DNA from: Sphingomonas ginkgonis
GTDB lineage: Bacteria > Pseudomonadota > Alphaproteobacteria > Sphingomonadales > Sphingomonadaceae
DNA: 64,000 nt
Direction of reading: 5' to 3'
NCBI RefSeq assembly: GCF_003970925.1
Contig: NZ_RWJF01000001.1
Coordinates: 1 to 64,000, forward strand
Below, one piece after another: positions 46,869 to 53,834 of the stretch (position 1 is the first letter of the stretch; each line of letters starts with the position of its first letter). The position numbers and the translations under genes were made by a program. Under the pieces are notes generated by a model that made no database searches, had not been told where the DNA came from, and was given only the letters and a program-made list of their open reading frames with translations.

Positions 46869-47008
46869 TCCTTCTTCGCCGCCGCGCCCTTCTTGCCGAG
46901 GATCGACTGCGCCTTGCACGAGGTACGGGGGTTCTTCTTGCCTTCCTTGTCGGCCGCCGCATTGGCGCGCTTGGCGGCGTGGCTGCCATGGCCCTTGGTC
47001 TCGGACAT
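46865..47008 (-). CDS. Small basic peptide
   Basis: 47 residues, Lys/Ala-rich, starting MSETKGHGSHAAKRANAA and ending SILGKKGAAAKKD, one cysteine. A very strong GAGGAGGA lies 8 bases upstream of the ATG at 47008. The frame could be read from 47053, but without a comparable site. It is likely DNA- or RNA-binding by composition only. Confidence 0.6.
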   Translation of the reverse strand: MSETKGHGSHAAKRANAAADKEGKKNPRTSCKAQSILGKKGAAAKKD

Positions 47009-47054
47009 CGACGCGTTCCTCCTCGAAGCGAGCCATTTGAACGGCCCGCGCACG

Positions 47055-47081
47055 AAAAAGGGGCCGGCGCGGGCCGACCCC
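47055..47081 (-). terminator. Rho-independent terminator of the glycine-zipper gene
   Basis: Reading on the minus strand, a 9-bp stem (47081-47073 with 47068-47060, one G-U pair) with a 4-nt loop is followed by five T residues (47059-47055). It starts 27 bases after the stop codon of the gene at 47109. Confidence 0.75.
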
Positions 47082-47108
47082 TCTCTCTCCTTCGCTCCAG
47101 CGAAAGGC

Positions 47109-47708
47109 TTAGCGGCAGTTCACCTGGCCGCGGTCGACCGACGAGCCGAGCGCCGCGCCGGCCGCGCCGCCGATGATCGTGCGCAGGGTCGACGAACCGC
47201 CGATCGGCAGGATGTTGCCGAGCACGCCGCCGGCCACGCCGCCGACGATCAGCCCGGTCGTGCCGTCCGAGCGGCGGCAGTAGTACTGGCCGTTCTGGCC
47301 GCGATAGACGCGGTCGTCGTAGCTCAGCTGGCGCTGCTGGTAGTTCTGGCCGTCGCGGTAGTAGCGGTCGGCATAATAGCCGCCGTAGGCGGGATCGGCC
47401 CGGTTGTAGTCGTAGTTGCGATAATTCTGCCAGTTGCCGCCGTCGCGGTAGCCGTTCGAGGCGTAGCCGTCGCGGTAGCCGTTCGACGAATAGCGGTTGG
47501 CGAAGCGGCGGCACTGGTTGAGGTCGCGGAAGCGCGCCCCGTCATAGCCGCGCGAACGCAGGTCCTGGTTGCACTGGCGGACCTGCTCGCGATAGCCGTA
47601 GTCGTTGCCATAGGGGGCATAGCCGTACTGCTGGGCGGCGGCCGGCGCGCTGGCGGCCATCGGGATGGCGACGGCGGCGGCGGCGGCCGCGAGAATGAAC
47701 TTGGACAT
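47109..47708 (-). CDS. Glycine-zipper 2TM protein with Tyr/Asn/Gly-rich segment
   Basis: 199 residues. A signal peptide (FILAAAAAAVAIPMAASAPAAAQ) precedes a low-complexity region of YRDG/NGYRDG/YRNYDYN repeats (about residues 70-130), then a Cys-containing patch (YYCRRSDGTTG) and a glycine-zipper pair (GLIVGGVAGGVLGN, IIGGAAGAALGSSV). These zippers occur in outer-membrane-associated small lipoproteins and 17-kDa antigen relatives. The ATG at 47708 follows CGAGGAGTCACC. A minus-strand terminator ends the transcript. Confidence 0.82.
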   Translation of the reverse strand: MSKFILAAAAAAVAIPMAASAPAAAQQYGYAPYGNDYGYREQVRQCNQDLRSRGYDGARFRDLNQCRRFANRYSSNGYRDGYASNGYRDGGNWQNYRNYDYNRADPAYGGYYADRYYRDGQNYQQRQLSYDDRVYRGQNGQYYCRRSDGTTGLIVGGVAGGVLGNILPIGGSSTLRTIIGGAAGAALGSSVDRGQVNCR

Positions 47709-47777
47709 GGTGACTCCTCGATTTGCGTATCGGGTGGGTAACGAGCCGGGGCGCACGAATGTTGCGTGAACGGCAAA

Positions 47778-48761
47778 CTACCCGCCGTTCAGCGGGCGGA
47801 AAGCCGCGGTTTCCTGCCGTTCCCGACGCAGCGAGAGCAGCACTCCGCCGGCCAGGATCGCGACCGTCACGCCGAGCGAGAGCAAGGGCGGCACCTTGTC
47901 GATGCCGAGCGCCTCGGCCGCGACGATCTTGCCGCCGATGAACAGGAGGATCAGCGCCAGCGCCGGCTTCAGCAGGGTGAAGCGGTCGACCGCCGCGGCC
48001 AGCGCGAAGTAGAGTGCGCGAAGCCCCAGCACCGCCATGATGTTGGAGGTGTAGACGATGAAGGGGTCGGTGCTGATCGCGAAGATCGCCGGGACGCTGT
48101 CGACCGCGAAGACGAGGTCGGCGAGGTTGACCAGCACCAGCGCGAGGAACAGCGGGGTCGCCGCCCAGCGCGCCGCCGTGCCGGTGCGGACGAAGAAGCG
48201 CTCGCCGTGGAGCTCGGGCGTGACCCGCAGCCGCCGTGCCAGCCAGGCGACCTTCGGGTCCTGCGCGAGGTCGTGCGGCTTGTCCGCGGCGAACAGCATC
48301 TTCGCGCCGGTCAGGATGAGGAAGGCGGCGAACAGCAGCAGCACCCATTCCGCCTCGGCGACGAGCGCCGCGCCGGCCCCGATCATCAGCCCGCGCAGGA
48401 GGATCGCGCCGACGATCCCCCACACCAGCGCCCGCTGCTGAAAGCGCGGCGGGATGGCGAGGAAGCCGAAGATCAGCGAGATGACGAAGACATTGTCGAT
48501 CGACAGCGCCTTCTCGACGAAATAGCCGGTGTACCAGGCGAGCCCGTCGGCGGCGCCCTTGCTCGCCCACACCCAGCCGCCGAAGGCGAGCGCGACGGCG
48601 ACGTAGAAGGCGGACAGGCGCAGGCTGCGGGCGACCCCCATCGCCTGCTCGCGGCGGTTGAGCACGCCGAGGTCGAAGGCGGTGAGCGCCGCGACCAGCG
48701 CGAGGAAGGCGAGCCAGAACCAGGCCGGGGTACCCAGCCAGGAGGCGGTTGAAAGGTCCAT
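47778..48761 (-). CDS. TerC/Alx family membrane protein
   Basis: 327 residues with about eight membrane helices. Conserved acidic motifs SIDNVFVISLIFGFLAIP and DLVFAVDSVPAIFAIS mark the family. TerC/Alx proteins export manganese or load metals onto exported enzymes and respond to pH or metals in E. coli. The ATG at 48761 follows GCAGAGGA; an earlier open frame codes through a hairpin. The leader holds a structured element shared with the BI-1 operon (48814-48875) plus a second stem. Confidence 0.9.
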   Translation of the reverse strand: MDLSTASWLGTPAWFWLAFLALVAALTAFDLGVLNRREQAMGVARSLRLSAFYVAVALAFGGWVWASKGAADGLAWYTGYFVEKALSIDNVFVISLIFGFLAIPPRFQQRALVWGIVGAILLRGLMIGAGAALVAEAEWVLLLFAAFLILTGAKMLFAADKPHDLAQDPKVAWLARRLRVTPELHGERFFVRTGTAARWAATPLFLALVLVNLADLVFAVDSVPAIFAISTDPFIVYTSNIMAVLGLRALYFALAAAVDRFTLLKPALALILLFIGGKIVAAEALGIDKVPPLLSLGVTVAILAGGVLLSLRRERQETAAFRPLNGG

Positions 48762-48783
48762 CGGTGCAAATCCTCTGCCGTCG

Positions 48784-48810
48784 GCCCGCCCGGCCAGGGC
48801 GCAGGCGGGC
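48784..48810 (-). promoter_or_regulatory. Hairpin between the leader element and terC
   Basis: On the minus strand GCCCGCC (48810-48804) pairs with GGCGGGC (48790-48784) around a GC-rich loop, 23 bases before the terC start codon. It is placed where an expression platform for the element 5' of it would be. Confidence 0.5.
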
Positions 48811-48813
48811 ACG

Positions 48814-48875
48814 CGCCGTCCGACATCACGCGGCGCCGCTCGTCGCGGCCTCGCGCCAGAGGGGCCCGGACGGCC
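48814..48875 (-). ncRNA. Candidate cis-regulatory RNA element, copy in the terC leader
   Basis: Read on the minus strand, the closing stem is GCCGTCCG with CGGACGGC (8 bp, perfect). Inside are the conserved block GGGCCCCTCTGGCGCG, a variable hairpin (CCGC-GACGA-GCGG) and the conserved block CGTGATGTCGGA. The same arrangement is present at 50174-50242 with different stem bases. Its placement between the zinc-ribbon gene and terC, in the untranslated leader, fits a riboswitch-like or protein-binding leader. Confidence 0.7.
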
Positions 48876-48923
48876 ATGGTGAAGGTCGGCGCCGCCGGCC
48901 CGGTCGCGGGCCGGCGGTCGCCT

Positions 48924-49166
48924 CTAGTCGAACAGCTCCTCGAGGAAGCTCTTGCGGCGCTTGTGGTGGCGCGGCGACGGGCCCAAGGGCGAGGGCGCCG
49001 CGGCGACCGGCACCGCGGCCGCCGGGGCGGTCGCCGCGCTTCGCTCGATGATCTTGTCGAGCTCGCCGCGATCGAGCCACACCCCCCGGCAGGAGGGACA
49101 ATAGTCGATCTCGATCCCCTGCCGCTCGCTCATGCTGAGCGGCTCCGAACAGCTCGGGCAGCGCAT
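48924..49166 (-). CDS. Zinc-ribbon protein (TFIIB-type zf domain)
   Basis: 80 residues. Four zinc ligands at Cys3, Cys6, Cys23 and Cys26 (CPSC ... CPSCRGVWLDRGELDKII) define the zf-TFIIB family; the rest is Ala/Pro-rich with a basic C-terminus (HHKRRKSFLEELFD). Function unknown. It lies 5 bases downstream of the BI-1 gene, in the same direction, and just upstream of the terC leader. Confidence 0.85.
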   Translation of the reverse strand: MRCPSCSEPLSMSERQGIEIDYCPSCRGVWLDRGELDKIIERSAATAPAAAVPVAAAPSPLGPSPRHHKRRKSFLEELFD

Positions 49167-49171
49167 CGTCG

Positions 49172-49900
49172 TCACTCCTCCCGCTGGCCCATGAAGCTCA
49201 GCAGCAGCTGGAACAGGTTGATGAGGTTGAGGTAAAGCGACAGCGCGCTGAACAGCGCCAGTTTCTCGGTCTCGCCGCTGCCGGCGTAGGCGAGATACTC
49301 GCCCTTCGCCCGCTGGGTATCCCACGCGGTCAGCCCGGTGAATACCACCACGCCGATCAGGCTCACCGCCAGCTGCAGCGCGCTCGACCCGACCAGCAGG
49401 TTGATGAGGCTGGCGACGATGATCCCGAGCAGGCCCATCATCAGGAAGCTGCCCATGCGGGTGAGGTCGCGGTTGGTGGTGTAGCCCCACAGGCTCATGC
49501 CGAGGAACATCACCGCCGCGCTGGCGAAGGCGAGCGCGATGCTCTGCCCGGTGAAGACCAGGAACAGGCTCGCCATGCTGACGCCCATCACCGCCGCGAA
49601 GCCGTAGAAGGCGGCGCGGACCTGTCCGCTGCTCATCCGCTCGAAGCGGAAGCTCATGAACATGACGAAGGCGAGCGGGGCGAACATCGCCACCCACTTG
49701 AGCGGGGTGCCGAAGATCAGCGCGGCGAGCGGCGGGGTCGCCGCGACGCCGAGCGCGACGGCGGCGGTGACCAGCAGCCCGACGCCCATGTGCCGGTAGA
49801 TCGACAGCATGTGGCGGCGGAGCCCGGCGTCGACGCCAACGCCGGCCCCGCGGCCGAGGGGCGCGGGGCCGCGGAGGGCGGGGTCATGAAGCGGGTTCAT
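49172..49900 (-). CDS. Bax inhibitor-1/YccA (YbhL) family membrane protein
   Basis: 242 residues with about seven membrane helices (MLSIYRHMGVGLLVTAAVALGV, then further segments up to LYLNLINLFQLLLSF) and the family segment GLTAWDTQRAKGEYLAYAG. BI-1/TMBIM proteins are calcium-leak channels or protease-associated factors; bacterial roles are poorly defined. The ATG is 3 bases after the YdcH-like gene stop. The transcript probably starts upstream of 50242 and carries the same leader element as terC. Confidence 0.9.
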   Translation of the reverse strand: MNPLHDPALRGPAPLGRGAGVGVDAGLRRHMLSIYRHMGVGLLVTAAVALGVAATPPLAALIFGTPLKWVAMFAPLAFVMFMSFRFERMSSGQVRAAFYGFAAVMGVSMASLFLVFTGQSIALAFASAAVMFLGMSLWGYTTNRDLTRMGSFLMMGLLGIIVASLINLLVGSSALQLAVSLIGVVVFTGLTAWDTQRAKGEYLAYAGSGETEKLALFSALSLYLNLINLFQLLLSFMGQREE

Positions 49901-49903
49901 GGC

Positions 49904-50080
49904 TCAGGCACTCCTCGGCTGGAGGCTGGTGCGGTGGATCAGGTCCTTGACCCTGAGCTTCAGCTTCTTGAGCCGGGCGACCTGGAACGGGTCCTGCCAG
50001 CGCCGCCGCTGCTCGCTGCGGAGGGCGGCGTCGATCCGCTGGTGAACCTCCGTCAGCCGGTAGATTCGCGGGTTCATCAT
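49904..50080 (-). CDS. Small YdcH/DUF465-type protein
   Basis: 58 residues from ATG at 50080 (second ATG at 50077): MMNPRIYRLTEVHQRIDAAL, then SEQRRRWQDPFQVARLKKL and KLRVKDLIHRTSLQPRSA. Highly charged and helical, with the RLKKLKLRVKD pattern of YdcH/DUF465 proteins. CGAGGAGA lies 6 bases upstream. It is the first gene of the BI-1 operon and sits right after the leader hairpin. Confidence 0.75.
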   Translation of the reverse strand: MMNPRIYRLTEVHQRIDAALRSEQRRRWQDPFQVARLKKLKLRVKDLIHRTSLQPRSA

Positions 50081-50109
50081 CGTGTCTCCTCGTCAAACCA
50101 AAGGGTTCG

Positions 50110-50173
50110 ATCGGAGATCCGGTGGCCTGATGAGGGAGGGAAAGGACCCGCCAGACGCACCGGAATCTCCGAT
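50110..50173 (-). promoter_or_regulatory. Long hairpin immediately 3' of the leader element
   Basis: On the minus strand, ATCGGAGATTCCGGTG (50173-50158) pairs with CACCGGATCTCCGAT (50124-50110), 15 pairs with a single bulge, across a 33-base loop. It abuts the conserved element (ends at 50174) and precedes the ribosome binding site by about 20 bases, the position of an expression platform. Confidence 0.65.
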
Positions 50174-50242
50174 GCGGTCCGACATCACGTGGCAGGGCTC
50201 CCGTCTGGGAAGCCGCGCCGCGCCAGAGGGGCCCGGTCCGCC
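50174..50242 (-). ncRNA. Candidate cis-regulatory RNA element, copy in the BI-1 operon leader
   Basis: On the minus strand, GCGGACCG and CGGACCGC close a stem (one A-A mismatch) in which one C-G pair of the terC copy is a G-C pair. The conserved blocks GGGCCCCTCTGGCGCG and CACGTGATGTCGGA are kept, while the internal hairpin has a different sequence (GGCTTCCC-AGA-CGGGAGCC). Conserved sequence plus compensating stem change implies an RNA rather than a DNA site. The location, upstream of a YbhL-family operon, recalls the Rfam ybhL leader. Confidence 0.7.
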
Positions 50243-50410
50243 TCCAATATCTGGTGCAGCTCTGCTCGCGCTTCAACCCCGATGCGACGAACCGTTATGC
50301 TGGCCGCCTGCCTGTCCCGTGGCGGGATTTCCCCTCGGGGGCGCCGCGGGAAGCGTGGCTCGCGGCTCACGCCTCGTCGCAAAATCCACTCTTAACCCGC
50401 ATTTACCCGC

Positions 50411-50440
50411 TTGCGTCTCTCGCTACCTATGGCACTATAT
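50411..50440 (+). promoter_or_regulatory. Candidate promoter of nrdA
   Basis: TTGCGT at 50411-50416 and CTATAT at 50435-50440, spacer 18. The -10 element lies inside the first NrdR-like box, so repressor binding there would block polymerase. Confidence 0.45.
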
Positions 50441-50478
50441 GTCGTAGCAGGTCGGGGGACGCTCTCTACACATTGTGT
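50432..50478 (+). promoter_or_regulatory. Two NrdR-like boxes upstream of nrdA
   Basis: Box 1 (50432-50447, GCACTATATGTCGTAG) matches 11 of 16 positions and box 2 (50463-50478, TCTCTACACATTGTGT) 12 of 16 of the known NrdR consensus ACACwATATmTwGTGT. Starts are 31 bases apart, the spacing of three helical turns typical for NrdR. NrdR represses ribonucleotide reductase genes when dATP is high. The remaining 180 bases before the gene hold a small hairpin (50583-50601) and no credible gene. Confidence 0.6.
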
Positions 50479-50658
50479 CTGAACCGGGGAGCACCATATT
50501 CCCGGGATGAGCTTCCTCATGCCCTGTGGATATCGGGGATGGGCGCCAGAAAAGGCGCGCGGCCCGCTCGAAAAGGACTAGGCTCGGGCCGTTCACCCGA
50601 GTCGAACGTTTAGGGAACGACGGGCCGCCCACGGGGGCCCTGAAGGACGGAGAGGCGT

Positions 50659-52527
50659 ATGGATTTCGCAAGCGGCAACAACGTTCCGAGCGACGATACG
50701 GCGATCGCCGGCTCGTCCAAGGCGATCGATTCGCGCCGGTTCGAGGTCACCACCGACGCCTCGCGCGACGCGCTCCTTACCGACTTCGGCAAGGAAACCC
50801 TGAAGGACCGCTACCTGCTTCCCGGCGAATCCTACCAGGACCTGTTCGCCCGCGTCGCCGCCGCCTACGCCGACGACGCCGGGCATGCCCAGCGCATCTA
50901 CGACTATATCTCCAGGCTCTGGTTCATGCCGGCCACCCCGGTCCTGTCCAACGGCGGCACCGGCCGCGGGCTGCCGATCAGCTGCTACCTCAACAGCGTG
51001 TCCGACAGCCTCGACGGCATCGTCGGCACCTGGAACGAGAATGTCTGGCTCGCCTCCAAGGGGGGCGGCATCGGCACCTACTGGGGCCACGTCCGCGGCA
51101 TCGGCGAGCCGGTCGGCCTCAACGGCAAGACCAGCGGGATCATCCCCTTCGTCCGGGTGATGGATTCGCTGACCCTCGCCATCAGCCAGGGTTCGCTCCG
51201 CCGCGGCTCGGCCGCCTGCTACCTCGACATCTCGCATCCCGAGATCGAGGAGTTCCTCGAGATCCGCAAACCCTCGGGCGACTTCAACCGCAAGGCGCTC
51301 AACCTGCACCACGGCGTGCTGATCACCGACGAGTTCATGGAAGCGGTCCGCGACGGCTCCGAGTTCGCGCTGCGCAGCCCCAAGGACCAGTCGGTCCGCG
51401 GCACGGTCGACGCCCGCTCGCTGTTCCAGAAGCTGGTCGAGACCCGGCTGGCGACCGGCGAGCCCTACATCATCTTCATCGACCAGGTGAACCGGTCGAT
51501 GCCCAAGCATCACCGCGACCTCGGGCTCAAGGTCACCACCTCGAACCTCTGCTCGGAGATCACGCTGCCGACCGGCCGCGACCATTTGGGCGCCGACCGC
51601 ACCGCGGTCTGCTGCCTCTCCTCCCTGAACCTCGAGACGTGGGACCAGTGGAACGGCGACAAGGCGTTCATCGAGGACGTCATGCGCTTCCTCGACAATG
51701 TCCTGTCCGACTATATCGCCCGCGCGCCGGACGAGATGGCCCGCGCCAAGTATAGCGCCGAGCGGGAACGCTCGGTCGGCCTCGGCGTGATGGGCTTCCA
51801 CAGCTTCCTCCAGGCCCGCGGCCTCCCCTTCGAGGGCGCGATGGCCAAGTCGTGGAACCTGCGCATCTTCAAGCACATCAAGGCGCAGGTCGACGAAGCC
51901 TCGATGCAGCTGGCGGTCGAGCGCGGGCCCTGCCCCGACGCCGCCGACATGGGGGTGATGGAGCGTTTCTCGTGCAAGATGGCGATCGCGCCGACCGCGT
52001 CGATCTCGATCATCTGCGGCGGCACCTCGGCCTGCATCGAGCCGATCCCGGCCAACATCTACACCCACAAGACGCTGTCGGGCAGCTTCTCGATCCGCAA
52101 TCCCTATCTGGAAAAGCTGCTGATCGAGAAGTCGAAGAACAGCGAGCAGGTGTGGAACTCGATCCTCGAGCAGGGCGGCTCGGTCCAGCACCTCGACTTC
52201 CTCAGCCAGGAGGAGAAGGACAGCTACAAGACCAGCTTCGAAATCGACCAGCGCTGGCTGATCGAGCTCGCCGCCGACCGCACGCCCTACATCGACCAGG
52301 CCACCTCGCTGAACCTGTTCATCCCGGCCGACGTCGACAAGTGGGACCTGATGATGCTCCACTTCCGCGCCTGGGAGCTGGGCATCAAGTCGCTCTACTA
52401 TCTCCGCTCCAAGTCGGTGCAGCGCGCCGGCTTCGCGGGCGGGGTGGAGGCGGACAACACCGTCGAGGCGCCCAAGTACGAGCTGGCGTCCTCCACCGAC
52501 TATGACGAATGCCTCGCCTGCCAGTGA
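50659..52527 (+). CDS. nrdA: Ribonucleoside-diphosphate reductase alpha subunit, class I
   Basis: 622-residue catalytic subunit. Expected residues are all visible: radical-site cysteines in PISCYLN, NLCSEITLP (with Asn and Glu) and AVCCLSSLN, the Tyr-Tyr relay in GIKSLYYLRSK, and a C-terminal redox pair in ECLACQ. There is no N-terminal ATP-cone, so overall activity would not be controlled here by dATP. No nrdB is adjacent: the next gene is an opposite-strand hemerythrin. The start ATG follows GGACGGAGAGG. Two NrdR-like boxes lie 180-230 bases upstream. Confidence 0.92.
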   Translation: MDFASGNNVPSDDTAIAGSSKAIDSRRFEVTTDASRDALLTDFGKETLKDRYLLPGESYQDLFARVAAAYADDAGHAQRIYDYISRLWFMPATPVLSNGGTGRGLPISCYLNSVSDSLDGIVGTWNENVWLASKGGGIGTYWGHVRGIGEPVGLNGKTSGIIPFVRVMDSLTLAISQGSLRRGSAACYLDISHPEIEEFLEIRKPSGDFNRKALNLHHGVLITDEFMEAVRDGSEFALRSPKDQSVRGTVDARSLFQKLVETRLATGEPYIIFIDQVNRSMPKHHRDLGLKVTTSNLCSEITLPTGRDHLGADRTAVCCLSSLNLETWDQWNGDKAFIEDVMRFLDNVLSDYIARAPDEMARAKYSAERERSVGLGVMGFHSFLQARGLPFEGAMAKSWNLRIFKHIKAQVDEASMQLAVERGPCPDAADMGVMERFSCKMAIAPTASISIICGGTSACIEPIPANIYTHKTLSGSFSIRNPYLEKLLIEKSKNSEQVWNSILEQGGSVQHLDFLSQEEKDSYKTSFEIDQRWLIELAADRTPYIDQATSLNLFIPADVDKWDLMMLHFRAWELGIKSLYYLRSKSVQRAGFAGGVEADNTVEAPKYELASSTDYDECLACQ

Positions 52528-52572
52528 TCCCCTGGATCAGCGGCGCGAACATTTCCGCGAGACCATGAACTG

Positions 52573-52602
52573 AGGCCCGGCGCGAGACCCCGCTCCGGGC
52601 CT
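52573..52602. terminator. Hairpin between convergent nrdA and hemerythrin genes
   Basis: AGGCCCGG (52573-52580) pairs with CCGGGCCT (52595-52602). Only a short TT follows on the plus strand, and the stem overlaps the stop codon of the minus-strand gene, so termination strength is uncertain. Confidence 0.4.
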
Positions 52603-53117
52603 TAGCCGTTCCGCTTCACATAGGCGTCCGGGTCGCGGTCGTGCGGCGTGACCCCGCGCCCGGTCAGGTGCGCGGAGCCGAAGGCGATGAAGTCCACCCC
52701 CAGCCGGTGGCGCAGCTCGCGATCCGCGTCGCGGCGGAAGTCGGTCAGCCCCTGCCGTTCCTCCTCCGCCAGATGGTCGCTGTTGGCCTTGTTGGCGGCC
52801 GCCACCGCCTCGATCCACTCGGCCGAGCCCGGCTCGTGCTCGTCGACCGCCGCAGCGGCGTCGCGGATCTCGTTATGGTCCTTGATCGCGTCGCGGGTTT
52901 CGTCCTCGGGGGTCTCCCCGTCGGCGCCCTTCCCCAGCTTCAGCAGCGCGGGATAGAAGAGCCGCTCCTCGGCCAGCGCATGGACGTCGAGCAGCACGCG
53001 CAGCCGCTGCCACACCGCCTTCAATCCTTCCGGATTGCCGCTCCCCATTTCCTCGATCAGCCCGAACAGCCGCCGCTGCTCCTGGTGGTCGTCGGCAATC
53101 AGCTGCACAATGTCCAT
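52602..53117 (-). CDS. Hemerythrin-like HHE domain protein
   Basis: 171-residue four-helix bundle with di-iron ligands of the HHE type: ADDHQEQRRLF, DVHALAEERLFYP, KDHNEIRD and SDHLAEEERQ. Such proteins bind oxygen, nitric oxide or store iron. The ATG at 53117 gives MDIVQLIADDHQEQ. It is convergent with nrdA, which needs a di-iron partner, but no direct link can be claimed. Confidence 0.85.
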   Translation of the reverse strand: MDIVQLIADDHQEQRRLFGLIEEMGSGNPEGLKAVWQRLRVLLDVHALAEERLFYPALLKLGKGADGETPEDETRDAIKDHNEIRDAAAAVDEHEPGSAEWIEAVAAANKANSDHLAEEERQGLTDFRRDADRELRHRLGVDFIAFGSAHLTGRGVTPHDRDPDAYVKRNG

Positions 53118-53160
53118 GGTTAGTCTCCTCCCCGCCGAACGCGGGCCGGAGCGCAAGGGT

Positions 53161-53834
53161 TCACGCCGCCGGTCGGTCGAACAGCAGCCGCGCCGCCGCC
53201 GCGCCGAGCGCCGCGCCGCCGAGCTGGGCGACGATGAACATCGGGACGTCGCGCGGGGCGATCCCGGCGAAGCTGTCGGTGAGGCTCCAGGCGACGGTGA
53301 TCGCCGGGTTGGCGAAGCTGGTCGAGGAGGTGAACCAATAGGCCGCGGCGATGTAGAGCGCGACGGCCGCCGGCACCGCGGCGGGGCGCTGCCGGACCGT
53401 GCCGAGGATGGTGAGGACCAGCCCGAAGGTCGCGAGCAGCTCGCCCAGCCACTGCCCGGTGCCGCTCCGCGCCTTGGCCGACAGCTGCAGCAGCGGCAGC
53501 TCGAACATCAGGTGCGCCGCCAGCGCGCCGAGCGTCCCGAGCGCCAGCTGCGCGGCGACATAGGCCGCCGCCTCGCCCCCCCCAACTCCCGCCGCGCCGC
53601 CGCGACCAGGCTTACCGCCGGGTTGAAATGCGCGCCCGAGATCGGCCCCAGCATGGTGATCAGCACGAACAGCATCGCCGCGGTCGCCGCCGTGTTGCCG
53701 AGCAGCGCGACCGCGTCGATCCCGCCCGCGAGCCGCTCGGCCATGATCCCCGAGCCGATCACGCAGGCGAACAGCAGGAAGCTGCCCAGCCCCTCGGCGG
53801 CGAGCCGGCGGGCGAGACCCGGCGCCGCGCTCAC
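53161..53834 (-). pseudogene. Aquaporin (MIP family), frameshifted at a G8 tract
   Basis: Two overlapping frames together form one aquaporin. The first (from GTG at 53834) carries GSFLLFACVIGSGIMAERL and the first NPA motif (AHFNPAVS); the second carries the second NPA motif (FANPAITVAW) to the end at 53161. The switch lies at a run of eight G on the coding strand (53576-53583); nine or six would restore one frame. The GTG overlaps the arsC stop, as in the arsenic-linked AqpS arrangement. This could be a real mutation, phase variation or a sequencing error. Confidence 0.75.

Noticed and set aside
48762..48923. yybP-ykoY (manganese) riboswitch upstream of terC
   Set aside because: The terC leader is structured, but I could not see the expected conserved loops of that riboswitch; the shared element with the BI-1 leader is a better description. 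A covariance search would settle it.
50254..50613. 119-residue frame upstream of nrdA
   Set aside because: It overlaps the promoter, NrdR-like boxes and a hairpin, has no ribosome binding site and no recognisable composition.
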